This document shows, in pieces, positions 49,361-57,348 of a stretch of 61,673 nucleotides of DNA; positions within the stretch are counted from its first letter, which is position 1; each line of letters opens with the position of its first letter. Under the pieces are notes generated by a model. The model was not told the DNA's origin, made no database searches, and saw nothing but the letters and a program-made list of their open reading frames with translations. This DNA comes from Treponema saccharophilum DSM 2985 (GTDB lineage Bacteria; Spirochaetota; Spirochaetia; Treponematales; Treponemataceae), in the NCBI RefSeq assembly GCF_000255555.1, contig NZ_AGRW01000037.1, positions 1 to 61,673 of the forward strand, given 5' to 3'. A program made the position numbers and the translations under genes.

Positions 49361-51409
49361 CTACTTTAGGGCGCGCATGGCGTTGAGAACCGCGAGAAAG
49401 CAGACGCCGACGTCGCCGAAAACCGCGAACCACATGTTCGTGATGCCGAGCGCGCTCAAAACCATGATGGCGGTTTTTATGGCGAGCGAGAAAACGATGT
49501 TCTGCCAGACAATCGACACCGTTTTTTTCGCGATTCTGATTCCTGTCGGGATGCGGGCAATGTTGTCGTCCATGATGACGATGTCGGCCGCCTCGATTGA
49601 TGCGTCGCTTCCTATTGCGCCCATCGCGATTCCGATGTCGGCGCGCGCGAGTACGGGCGAGTCGTTCACCCCGTCGCCGACGAACGCGACGGCGCCCGCG
49701 TTTTCCGCGATGTACGACTCGAGGTGCGCGACCTTCTGCTCGGGAAGGAGGGCTGCGTGGAAATCGTCAAGCCCGAGCGCGCCCGCGATTTTCCGTGCCG
49801 CGTTTTCCGAGTCGCCCGTCAGCATCGCGATTTTCCGCGCGCCGCTTTTCCGTATGCCCGAAATCGCCTGCGCCGCGTTTTCCTTCAGCTCGTCGGAAAT
49901 GTGAATCGCGCCCGCGTATGTTCCGCCGACAGCCACGTGGACGACCGTTCCGCAGGAATCGTCCGCGTTTTCTTTTTTGAACCCGCGCGCGCATTCCTTT
50001 TCCATCAGGCGTGCGTTCCCGACGGCGACTTTTTGCCCGCCGATATGGGCGACGACGCCGAGCCCCGCGATTTCCGTTATATCATCTGCCCCGGGGATTT
50101 CTTTTTCCGGAAGATTCTCCGCCGTGTGCTCAGCAATCGAGCGCGCTATCGGGTGGTTCGACTTCGATTCCGCGCTGTTCGCGAGCGCGACCAGTTCCTC
50201 GGGCGAAAAACCGCCGCTGCAGACGACTTTTGAGACTTTGAAGACGCCTTTCGTGAGAGTTCCCGTCTTGTCGAAAACGAACGTGCGCGCCTTTGCGAGC
50301 GATTCGATGAAATTCGAGCCTTTTACGAGGATTCCGTTCTTCGATGCCGCGCCGATTCCAGAATAGAACGACAGCGGAATCGAAATTGCCAGCGCGCACG
50401 GGCAGGAGACGACGAGGAACATCAGCGCGCGGTAGAACCAAATCCGGAAGGAAACGTCATTGCCCGCGAGTTTCAGAAGCGCCGGAGGAATCAGCGCGAC
50501 CGCGAGCGCGGCAATGCAGACGGCCGGCGTGTAGACTTTCGCGAACCGCGTGATGAATTTCTCCGATTTCGCCTTCACCTCGCTCGCTTCCTTCGTCAGA
50601 TGGAGGATTCTTGAGACGGCGCTTTTGGAAAATTCCTTCGTCGTCTCGATTCTGATGACGCCCTCCGTGTTGATGAATCCCGCGAGAACTTCGTCCCCCG
50701 CCGCGATTCTCCGCGGGACGCTCTCGCCTGTCAGCGCGGACGTGTCCGCGAACGACTCGCCGGAGATGATTCTGCCGTCGAGGGCAATCCGCTCGCCGGG
50801 GCGCACCTCGATTGTCTCCCCGACCGCGATTGTCTCGGGGCTTACGGTTTGCTCCGTCCCGTTCCTGATTGCGCGCGCTGTTTCCGGGCGGATGTCCATC
50901 AGCGACGAAATCGACGCGCGCGATTTGTCGACGGCGTAATCCTGGAAGAATTCCCCGACCGTGTAGAGGAGCAGGATTGCGACGCCCTCGGCAGGCTCCC
51001 CGATGAGCACCGCGCCGACAGACGCGATTGTCATGAGAAACTGCTCCCCGAAAATGTTCCCGCGCCGTATGTTCGAGATTGCGCTGCGGATGATGTCCTT
51101 TCCGATGATGAGATACGAGACGAGGAACATCGCGAGCGGGATTGTTCTGGCGAACGGCTGCGCGCCTGCCGCGCCGGGAATGTCCGCGTGCGCGATTACG
51201 ATTCCCGCCACGAGAAGGAGCGCGGAGACGACCATCTTCCGCACAGTTTTCCCTTTGTCCTCCTCGTCGCCATCATCATCGTCGTCGTGGCAGCATCCGC
51301 AGCTGAGCGAATCGTAGTGGTGCTCGTGATGGGCGTGGTGTCGCTCATCATGAACGTGACAGCACGCGCAGCATCCTTCTTCCGTTTCTTTTTTCTCGGT
51401 TTCCTTCAT
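49361..51409 (-). CDS. Heavy-metal P1B-type ATPase (Zn/Cd/Pb exporter type)
   Basis: 682 residues from ATG at 51409 (AGAGGAGG upstream). The N-terminus lacks a GMTCxxC heavy-metal domain. Instead it has a ~45-residue metal-binding tail with CCACCHVH, HHAHHEHH, SCGCCH and an Asp/Glu run. P1B-type core: TGES actuator (about residue 235), the CPC motif in SCPCALAIS, DKTGTLT phosphorylation site, SKSNHPIA nucleotide-domain HP motif and GDGVNDSPVLA. It should export Zn2+, Cd2+ or Pb2+ across the inner membrane. The gene follows its ArsR-type regulator by 13 nt. Confidence 0.93.
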   Translation of the reverse strand: MKETEKKETEEGCCACCHVHDERHHAHHEHHYDSLSCGCCHDDDDDGDEEDKGKTVRKMVVSALLLVAGIVIAHADIPGAAGAQPFARTIPLAMFLVSYLIIGKDIIRSAISNIRRGNIFGEQFLMTIASVGAVLIGEPAEGVAILLLYTVGEFFQDYAVDKSRASISSLMDIRPETARAIRNGTEQTVSPETIAVGETIEVRPGERIALDGRIISGESFADTSALTGESVPRRIAAGDEVLAGFINTEGVIRIETTKEFSKSAVSRILHLTKEASEVKAKSEKFITRFAKVYTPAVCIAALAVALIPPALLKLAGNDVSFRIWFYRALMFLVVSCPCALAISIPLSFYSGIGAASKNGILVKGSNFIESLAKARTFVFDKTGTLTKGVFKVSKVVCSGGFSPEELVALANSAESKSNHPIARSIAEHTAENLPEKEIPGADDITEIAGLGVVAHIGGQKVAVGNARLMEKECARGFKKENADDSCGTVVHVAVGGTYAGAIHISDELKENAAQAISGIRKSGARKIAMLTGDSENAARKIAGALGLDDFHAALLPEQKVAHLESYIAENAGAVAFVGDGVNDSPVLARADIGIAMGAIGSDASIEAADIVIMDDNIARIPTGIRIAKKTVSIVWQNIVFSLAIKTAIMVLSALGITNMWFAVFGDVGVCFLAVLNAMRALK

Positions 51410-51422
51410 AATCTGCCTCCTC

Positions 51423-51764
51423 TTATTCCCGCGTCTCTTTCTGCTCGCGCATTTCCGTGACGTGCTCAAGCCCCGTCCTGAGGATTTCCGCGATGTGGTG
51501 GTCGTCGAGCGCGTAGAGTATCGATTTCCCTTCCTTCTGCGTCCGGACGAGCCTGTTCACCCGCAGAACCTGAAGCTGGTGGCTTACAGCGGATGCCGAC
51601 ATACCCAGAAGGGAAGCCATCTCTCCGACGTAGAGCGGACGCTCCTGCAGCGAGAACAATATCTTCAGCCGGGTCGAATCCCCGAACACTTTGAACAAAT
51701 CGGAAAGGTCGAAAACCGTGTTCTCCTCGGGGATTCCCGCCGTTTTCTTTTCTTCTTCCGCCAT
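51423..51764 (-). CDS. ArsR/SmtB-family metal-sensing repressor
   Basis: 113 residues. Winged helix with recognition region MSASAVSHQLQVLRVNRLV. The last helix has the alpha5 metal site of SmtB/CadC with exact spacing: Asp, His (+2), His (+13), Glu (+16) in DHHIAEILRTGLEHVTE. The CadC-type N-terminal cysteine site is absent. It is therefore likely a Zn-responsive repressor of the P-type ATPase gene encoded just downstream, binding the inverted repeats at 51781-51820. Confidence 0.93.
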   Translation of the reverse strand: MAEEEKKTAGIPEENTVFDLSDLFKVFGDSTRLKILFSLQERPLYVGEMASLLGMSASAVSHQLQVLRVNRLVRTQKEGKSILYALDDHHIAEILRTGLEHVTEMREQKETRE

Positions 51765-51780
51765 GTGCGCCTCCTGTTTT

Positions 51781-51820
51781 TATATGAATGAATGTTCATA
51801 TGTTCAATTGTTCATATATT
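51781..51820 (-). promoter_or_regulatory. ArsR-type operator
   Basis: Cluster of TGAACA/TGTTCA half-sites in AT-rich DNA just upstream of the repressor start, including ATATGAA ... TTCATAT arms and overlapping copies. This matches the TGAACA-type 12-2-12 operators of SmtB/CadC. Confidence 0.75.
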
Positions 51821-51884
51821 AATCCGCGCCGCCTCGTTTGTCCAGAGGGCGCCCTGCGAATTCGGTTACGATGCCGGGCTGTTG

Positions 51885-51893
51885 TGGTATAAT
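51885..51893 (+). promoter_or_regulatory. Extended -10 promoter giving a leaderless pepF transcript
   Basis: TGG TATAAT, hexamer 51888-51893; the ATG at 51901 follows after seven nt. No ribosome-binding site. Confidence 0.7.
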
Positions 51894-51900
51894 TCGCGCC

Positions 51901-53745
51901 ATGAGCAATAATATGATTCCCCGATGGAATCTCGATTCCATCTTTCCGCCGGTACAATCTGCCGGATACGACAAAGTCATCGCGGAATACGTCTCCGGAA
52001 TGGACAATCTGGAGAACCTCGTCACTTCCGCGAAAAAGCTGATGAAGAATGCGCCCGCAAACTTCGATTTTCCGATGTGGCTGAAAGGATTCCTCGAGGC
52101 GGAGGACGCGACGCTGCGCCTTTCCTCGTCGCTGAACGCATTCGCGTACATTGTGTATTCGGTGGACACGACGAACACCGATTTCCTGAACAACATATCG
52201 CGCATTGACGAATTGGGGCTGCGCCTTGAGAAAATCGGGCTCGATTTCCAGAGCATCCTCGTCATGAACGAAGCGCGCCTTCCGCAATTTTTCGAGCGCT
52301 TCCCCGAATTCGCCCAGTACGAATTCATCCTCGGCGAGGAAATTGCCGATGCGAGGCACAAAATGACGGCGGCGGAGGAGAACCTCGCCTCCGACATGCA
52401 GCGGACGGGCGGGAATGCGTGGGACCGCCTGCACGAGCAGATTATCTCGAACCTTTCTGACGGGAACGGGAAGACGTTCAACGAAATCCGAAACGATGCC
52501 TATTCTGCCGACAAGAACGTGCGCCGCAGTTCATACGAAAAGGAGATTTCCCTTCTCAAGCGCAACGAGATTGCGTTCGCCGCGTGCCTGAACAACCTCA
52601 AGGGCGAGACCGTCGCGCTGAACAAGCGCAGGAAGTGGGGCGACGCGCTCGACCGCGCGCTTTTTTCGAGCCGCATGGGAAGGAAGACGCTCGAAGCCCT
52701 TGTCGGCGCGATAGAGGATTCCCTTCCGTCGTGGCGCGATTATTTCCGCGCGAAGGCTTCGTTCCTCAGGAAGAACGGGATGACGGCAAGCGAGAAAGCC
52801 GGCACGGAAAGCGACGGCGGAATCGCGTTCTACGATTTGTTCGCGCCGATGACTGCGTCGGAAAAAAACGATTCAGTGCTTTCGCGGAAATGGACGTTCG
52901 CCGAGGCGCGCGACTACATCATCGAGCGCTACAGCTCGTTCTCGGAGGAGATGGGGGCTTTCGCGAAAAAGGCGTTCGATTCCGGGTGGATTGACGCGGA
53001 GTGCAGGGAAGGGAAGGTCGGCGGCGCGTACGACGAGGATTTCGCCGTCAACCACGAGAGCCGCATCATGACGAACTTCACGGGCGCGTTCTCCGACGTG
53101 ATAACGCTCGCGCATGAATTGGGGCACGCGTACCATTTTTCTTGCATGAAGGGAAAACCGTGCGCGTTCTTCTCGTATCCGATGACGCTCGCGGAGACTG
53201 CCTCGACGTTCGCGGAGACAATCGTAAAGCAGGACATGATTGCCCGCTGCTCCGGCGCCGACAGAATGCAGATTCTCGACCTGGATCTTCAGGATGCGAG
53301 CCAGGTTCTCGTCGACATCCTGAGCCGCTTCTATTTCGAGCGCAGCGTTTTTGAGGAAAGGTCGAAGAGCGAGTTGAATTCAGCCGATTTCTGCCGTCTT
53401 ATGCGCGACGCCCAGGAAAAATCGTACGGCGACGGGCTGTGCCGCGACGAGCGCCACGAATACATGTGGGCGGTGAAGTCGCACTATTATTCGACGGGGC
53501 TCGATTTCTACAACTTCCCGTATGCGTTCGGGCAGCTTTTTGGCGCGGGGCTGTACGCGCTCTACAAGAAGGAGGGAAAATCCTTCGCCGGACGGTACGC
53601 GGAGCTTCTTTCGCGCACGGGTTCCATGAGCTGCGAGGAACTGTGCCGCGAGGCGGGGTTCGACATCGAGTCAAAGGAATTCTGGCGGAGCGGAATCGAC
53701 ATGTACGTCAAGGAAATCGTCGAGCTGAAAAAACTCGCGCGGTGA
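51901..53745 (+). CDS. pepF: Oligoendopeptidase F (M3 metallopeptidase)
   Basis: 614 residues. The M3 zinc motif is LAHELGHAYHFS (about residue 405), with the downstream Glu in ETASTFAETIV. The N-terminal helical domain (WNLDSIFPP ...) is typical of PepF. No signal peptide, so it is cytosolic and degrades short peptides. Start fixed by the promoter and the family's N-terminus; earlier codons of the open frame lie inside the promoter. Confidence 0.94.
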   Translation: MSNNMIPRWNLDSIFPPVQSAGYDKVIAEYVSGMDNLENLVTSAKKLMKNAPANFDFPMWLKGFLEAEDATLRLSSSLNAFAYIVYSVDTTNTDFLNNISRIDELGLRLEKIGLDFQSILVMNEARLPQFFERFPEFAQYEFILGEEIADARHKMTAAEENLASDMQRTGGNAWDRLHEQIISNLSDGNGKTFNEIRNDAYSADKNVRRSSYEKEISLLKRNEIAFAACLNNLKGETVALNKRRKWGDALDRALFSSRMGRKTLEALVGAIEDSLPSWRDYFRAKASFLRKNGMTASEKAGTESDGGIAFYDLFAPMTASEKNDSVLSRKWTFAEARDYIIERYSSFSEEMGAFAKKAFDSGWIDAECREGKVGGAYDEDFAVNHESRIMTNFTGAFSDVITLAHELGHAYHFSCMKGKPCAFFSYPMTLAETASTFAETIVKQDMIARCSGADRMQILDLDLQDASQVLVDILSRFYFERSVFEERSKSELNSADFCRLMRDAQEKSYGDGLCRDERHEYMWAVKSHYYSTGLDFYNFPYAFGQLFGAGLYALYKKEGKSFAGRYAELLSRTGSMSCEELCREAGFDIESKEFWRSGIDMYVKEIVELKKLAR

Positions 53746-53816
53746 TGATTCGGGGCGCGGAAAGATGCGCCGTGCCCCGCGTTTTTTCCGCCATGACAAA
53801 AAATTGACGTTTCTTG

Positions 53817-53847
53817 CGCGGAAAAACGCAGGCCCGCGAATTTTTTT
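53817..53847 (+). terminator. Probable terminator of pepF
   Basis: CGCGG/CCGCG stem with T7, about 75 nt after the stop. Confidence 0.5.
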
Positions 53848-53880
53848 CGGAAACAATGCCGTTCATACGCGAAAAGTGAT

Positions 53881-53908
53881 TTCACAAAACTGCCGGATGT
53901 GCTATAAA
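53881..53908 (+). promoter_or_regulatory. Promoter of the chemoreceptor leader
   Basis: TTCACA (53881-53886), 16-nt spacer, TATAAA (53903-53908) with TG upstream. The predicted start is A53916 in CGCATAC, the same 5' end as the glnN leader. Confidence 0.65.
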
Positions 53909-53920
53909 TCTGCGCATACG

Positions 53921-53957
53921 AAGGCGTAATTCCTGAAAAGGGAATTGCGCCTTTTTT
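53921..53957 (+). terminator. Promoter-proximal terminator / candidate attenuator in the chemoreceptor leader
   Basis: AAGGCGTAATTCC/GGAATTGCGCCTT, 13 pairs with one G-U, then T6. It lies only five nt after the predicted transcript start and 35 nt before the gene. The T-tract can also pair with a downstream AAAACAAAA (9 bp). Layout and 5' end match the glnN leader. Confidence 0.75.
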
Positions 53958-53991
53958 GTTTTCATTTAAAAAACAAAAGCGGGGGAGTTTT

Positions 53992-56067
53992 ATGAAAAGC
54001 ATTAAGCTGAAACTGTGGTTCGGGTATGCGGCGATTGTTCTTTTTTCGGTGTCAATCGTTTCCGCGCCGTTTCTTTTCAACGAGATAAGGGGGCTTGAGC
54101 GCAACATACGGAAAGAGGCCGCCCTGAACATGAATATCGAGCACGATTCCGTGACCGCCCTTTTCGAGAAGCCGCAGGCTGTGGTGAAGACGCTCGCGCT
54201 TTATTGCAAGCAGGATGTTCTCGACCTGAAAACCGCGCAGGACGATTTTGCGGAGCTTATAAAGAACGACACGACGATTTCCGCCGCCTATTTCTGCGAG
54301 GCTCGGAAAGTGAATGAGGGCGGGCTTTTTTACTATTCCGGCGGGTGGGTTCCTTCAGGCGACTACGACCAGTACCAGCGTTCCTGGTTCACGGACGCGC
54401 AGAAAGCCAGCGGTATTGTCGTCACGGAGCCGTATCTGGACGTCCCGACAAAATCGCTCGTGGCGTCTGTCGTTCTTGCGACGTACGACGATTCGGGGGC
54501 GTTCACCGGCGTGTGCGGGCTTGACATCTCGCTCAAGACGCTGAGCGACGCGATCGGCAGCCTGAAGCTTTCGGAAAGCGGAAAATCGTTCATCCTCGAC
54601 AGGAACGGGCTGTATCTGACGAACGACTATATGGGAAAAATCCAGACGGCGAATTTTTTCGACGAGTATCCGGCGTTCGCGAAATTCAAGGGAAAAATCG
54701 GCAGCGACGTGTTTTTTGAGCCGCGCGTCGGGGGAAAATACATCGCCGCGCAGGTAATCGACGAGAAATCGGGATGGATTCTGGCGACCGTCGGAAATTC
54801 GGGCGAGATATACCTGCATTTCGAGCGGGAAATCCTTTTTGTCGTGCTGATGGGCGTGGCGAGCCTCGGCATCTCGCTTTTCGCGGCATTTTTCCTTTCC
54901 TCGAAAATCGTGACCCCGATAAAATCCGTCGTGGGTGCCGTGGACAGAATCGCCGCCGGGAACGCCGACCTGACGAAGCGGCTCACCGTTTCCGGAAACG
55001 ACGAAATCTCGAATCTTGGAAACGGTTTCAACAGGTTCATGGAGAAAATGCAGGGAATAATCGGCGACGTGAAATCGTCGAAGAACGAGCTGGCGCGCGC
55101 GGGCGAGGATTTGTCGAGCGCGACGAGCGACACGGCGAATTCGATTGGCGCGATTCTGCAGAGCATAAAGGGAATGCACGAGAAAATCGACAACCAGAAG
55201 GAATCCGTCCTTCAGGTATACGCTGCGGTGAACCAGATTGCGCGGACGTTCGATTCGTTCGAGGGCATCGTTGAAAGCGAGTCGTCAAGCGTCTCGCAGG
55301 CGTCGGCGGCTGTCGAGCAGATGATTGGAAGCATCTCGTCCGTGAACGAGTCGGTGGAAAAGATGACCGCCTCGTTCAGCTCTCTCCGCGCCGATTCCCA
55401 TGTCGGAATATCGAAGCAGAAGGCGGTGAACGACAAAATCACGGAAATCGAAATCCAGTCGAAGATGCTCCATGAGGCGAACAAGACGATTTCGCTTCTC
55501 GCGAGCCAGACGAATCTTCTTGCGATGAACGCCTCGATTGAGGCTGCGCACGCGGGAAAGGCGGGCAGCGGTTTTGCCGTCGTCGCGGAGGAAATCAGAA
55601 AACTTTCGGAAACGTCGTCGGCGCAGTCGAAGACGATAGGAATGCAGCTTGCGAACATCAGGAAATCGATAAGCGATGCTGTCGCCGCGTCCTCCGAGTC
55701 GAACATCTCGTTCGAGTCCGTGTCGAAAAAACTCGAGGAGACGGACGCCCTCGTCACGCAGATTCAGTCGGCGATGGAGGAGCAGAACGAAGGTTCCCGG
55801 CAGATTACGGGCGCGCTCCACGCGATGAACGACAGCGCGGAGGAGGTGAGGACGTCTTCGTCGGAGATGGCGCAGGGAAACAGGACGATTTTCGGCGAAA
55901 TGGGGCTTCTTCAGAAAGCTGCCCTCGAAATGTGCAGCAGCATGGAGGAAATGTCGGCAAACGCGCAGAAAATCCGCGAGACGGGCTCCGCGCTGAGCAG
56001 CGTCTCCGCGCACATAAAATTCTCAATCTCGAAAATCGGCGAGCAGGTTGACCAGTTCAGGGCGTAG
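53992..56067 (+). CDS. Methyl-accepting chemotaxis protein with dCache sensor
   Basis: 691 residues from ATG at 53992 (GGGGGAG upstream). TM1 at about 8-30, a ~250-residue periplasmic double-Cache-type domain ([55 protein letters not shown]), TM2 at about 282-305, then HAMP ([20 protein letters not shown]). The signalling domain has the hairpin tip [20 protein letters not shown] followed by [20 protein letters not shown]. It would sense a small ligand such as an amino acid or organic acid and control CheA. Confidence 0.95.
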   Translation: MKSIKLKLWFGYAAIVLFSVSIVSAPFLFNEIRGLERNIRKEAALNMNIEHDSVTALFEKPQAVVKTLALYCKQDVLDLKTAQDDFAELIKNDTTISAAYFCEARKVNEGGLFYYSGGWVPSGDYDQYQRSWFTDAQKASGIVVTEPYLDVPTKSLVASVVLATYDDSGAFTGVCGLDISLKTLSDAIGSLKLSESGKSFILDRNGLYLTNDYMGKIQTANFFDEYPAFAKFKGKIGSDVFFEPRVGGKYIAAQVIDEKSGWILATVGNSGEIYLHFEREILFVVLMGVASLGISLFAAFFLSSKIVTPIKSVVGAVDRIAAGNADLTKRLTVSGNDEISNLGNGFNRFMEKMQGIIGDVKSSKNELARAGEDLSSATSDTANSIGAILQSIKGMHEKIDNQKESVLQVYAAVNQIARTFDSFEGIVESESSSVSQASAAVEQMIGSISSVNESVEKMTASFSSLRADSHVGISKQKAVNDKITEIEIQSKMLHEANKTISLLASQTNLLAMNASIEAAHAGKAGSGFAVVAEEIRKLSETSSAQSKTIGMQLANIRKSISDAVAASSESNISFESVSKKLEETDALVTQIQSAMEEQNEGSRQITGALHAMNDSAEEVRTSSSEMAQGNRTIFGEMGLLQKAALEMCSSMEEMSANAQKIRETGSALSSVSAHIKFSISKIGEQVDQFRA

Positions 56068-56083
56068 GGCAAACTGTTCAGGG

Positions 56084-56118
56084 CAAAAAAAAACGGAAAC
56101 TTTTCAGTTTCCGTTTTT
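56084..56118. terminator. Bidirectional terminator shared by the chemoreceptor gene and tRNA-Tyr
   Basis: AACGGAAAC/GTTTCCGTT stem flanked by an A-tract and a T-tract. Confidence 0.85.
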
Positions 56119-56200
56119 TGGGGAGTGAGGGACTCGGACCCCCGAACCCGAAAGGGAGCGGATTTACAGTCCGCCGCAATTGCCGCTATGCGAACTCCCC
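56119..56200 (-). tRNA. tRNA-Tyr (GTA)
   Basis: Minus-strand class II tRNA of 82 nt: acceptor GGGGAGT/ACTCCCC, anticodon loop CTGTAAA (anticodon GTA) on a GCGGA/TCCGC stem, long variable arm, T-arm GGGGG-TCCGAGT-CCCTC. CCA is not encoded. Confidence 0.93.
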
Positions 56201-56255
56201 GTAAATGAGGGCTAAACTATACAGTAAAAAACGTTCCGTGCCTAGCCCTATCGGT

Positions 56256-56286
56256 AAAAATGTCAGAATCTTGTCATCCGATTCTG
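56256..56286 (-). terminator. Terminator of uppP
   Basis: CAGAATC/GATTCTG stem with T5 on the minus strand, immediately after the stop codon. Confidence 0.75.
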
Positions 56287-56287
56287 C

Positions 56288-57238
56288 TCAGAAGAAAATC
56301 AGCCCGAGAATGCCGAGCGGGATAAGGTACGCGGCGAACCATTCGATTTTTCCTTTCTGTATAATCTTCATGAGGATTGCGAGCGCCGCGTACCCGAAAA
56401 CGAGCGCCGTCACAAAGCCTGCCGCCGCCGGCGCGATTCCGACCGTCTCCGAAAAATACTGCATCGCGGAAAGCCCCGCCGCCGCCGCGTCCGACATGAC
56501 ATCCTTGAGCGTGAGCGCGAACGCTCCCAAAATCGCCGGGATGGACACGAGGAACGAGTAGTCGCCCGCCGTCCTTCTGTCGACTTTGCACAGAAGCGCG
56601 CCCGCAATCGTCGAGCCGCTCCGCGAAATTCCCGGCAGCGTTCCGATTCCCTGCGCGACGCCGATGATGATTGCCTGTATCGGCGTCATCGCCGTGTCCT
56701 GTACGGCGTAGAAATCGTCCTTTATTTCCGTTTCCGGCTCGAAAAGCGCGACGTGCTTGCGCGAGAACAGCTTCGAGGCGATGAGGAGCAGCGCGGTGAC
56801 GACGAATCCCGCGGCAACTGCTTTGAGCGGAAGTTCCGGAAGCAGCTTCTTGCTTGCGATTCCGAGAACGCCCGTGACGAGCGTCGTTATGATGACCATG
56901 ATTATGGTGTTGCGCCCGATTTCTTCCGTGGGGGCGAGCGCGGCGATTCTCGCGTCGGTGTCTTTCGCGGGGGCGACGTTGCAGACGTTGTAGGCCTGCT
57001 TTTCCGATTTCCTGAAAATCCACCTGAACAGGATTGCGAACAGTTTCGCTATCACCTTCCTGAAATAGATGACAACTGCTCCGAGCGTCGCGATGTGCAG
57101 CAGAACGTCGAAGAACAGCGGCACGTCCTCAAGCCCGAGAAGGTGCTGCGCGACTTTTAGGTGCCCGCTTGATGAGATGGGGAGAAATTCCGCTATTCCC
57201 TGCAGAATTCCGAGCAAAAAACCCTGTAGAACTGTCAA
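56288..57238 (-). CDS. uppP: Undecaprenyl-diphosphatase
   Basis: 316 residues starting with TTG at 57238, five nt after AGGAGG. A longer in-frame start is rejected because its codons contain the promoter -10 (TATACT near 57308). Motif 1 is EFLPISSSGHL (residues 17-27) and motif 2 is GISRSGSTI; both hold the catalytic Glu, His, Arg and Ser of BacA/UppP. About eight membrane helices. A hydrophilic insert of ~50 residues after motif 1's second helix (SEKQAYNVCNVAPAKDTDAR) is longer than usual. It recycles the lipid carrier for peptidoglycan synthesis. Confidence 0.94.
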   Translation of the reverse strand: MTVLQGFLLGILQGIAEFLPISSSGHLKVAQHLLGLEDVPLFFDVLLHIATLGAVVIYFRKVIAKLFAILFRWIFRKSEKQAYNVCNVAPAKDTDARIAALAPTEEIGRNTIIMVIITTLVTGVLGIASKKLLPELPLKAVAAGFVVTALLLIASKLFSRKHVALFEPETEIKDDFYAVQDTAMTPIQAIIIGVAQGIGTLPGISRSGSTIAGALLCKVDRRTAGDYSFLVSIPAILGAFALTLKDVMSDAAAAGLSAMQYFSETVGIAPAAAGFVTALVFGYAALAILMKIIQKGKIEWFAAYLIPLGILGLIFF

Positions 57239-57318
57239 AGGTTCCTCCTGATGATTTTCCACCGTCCCCTCGTCGTAGGGCGGTGCTTTTAGTCCGGATG
57301 ATTTTAGTATAAAACGCA

Positions 57319-57348
57319 AAAAAATCCAAAACCCCCATCGGTTTCGGG
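57319..57348 (-). terminator. Terminator of the phosphodiesterase gene
   Basis: CCGAAACC/GGTTTTGG-type hairpin with seven Ts on the minus strand, directly after the stop codon. Confidence 0.65.
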
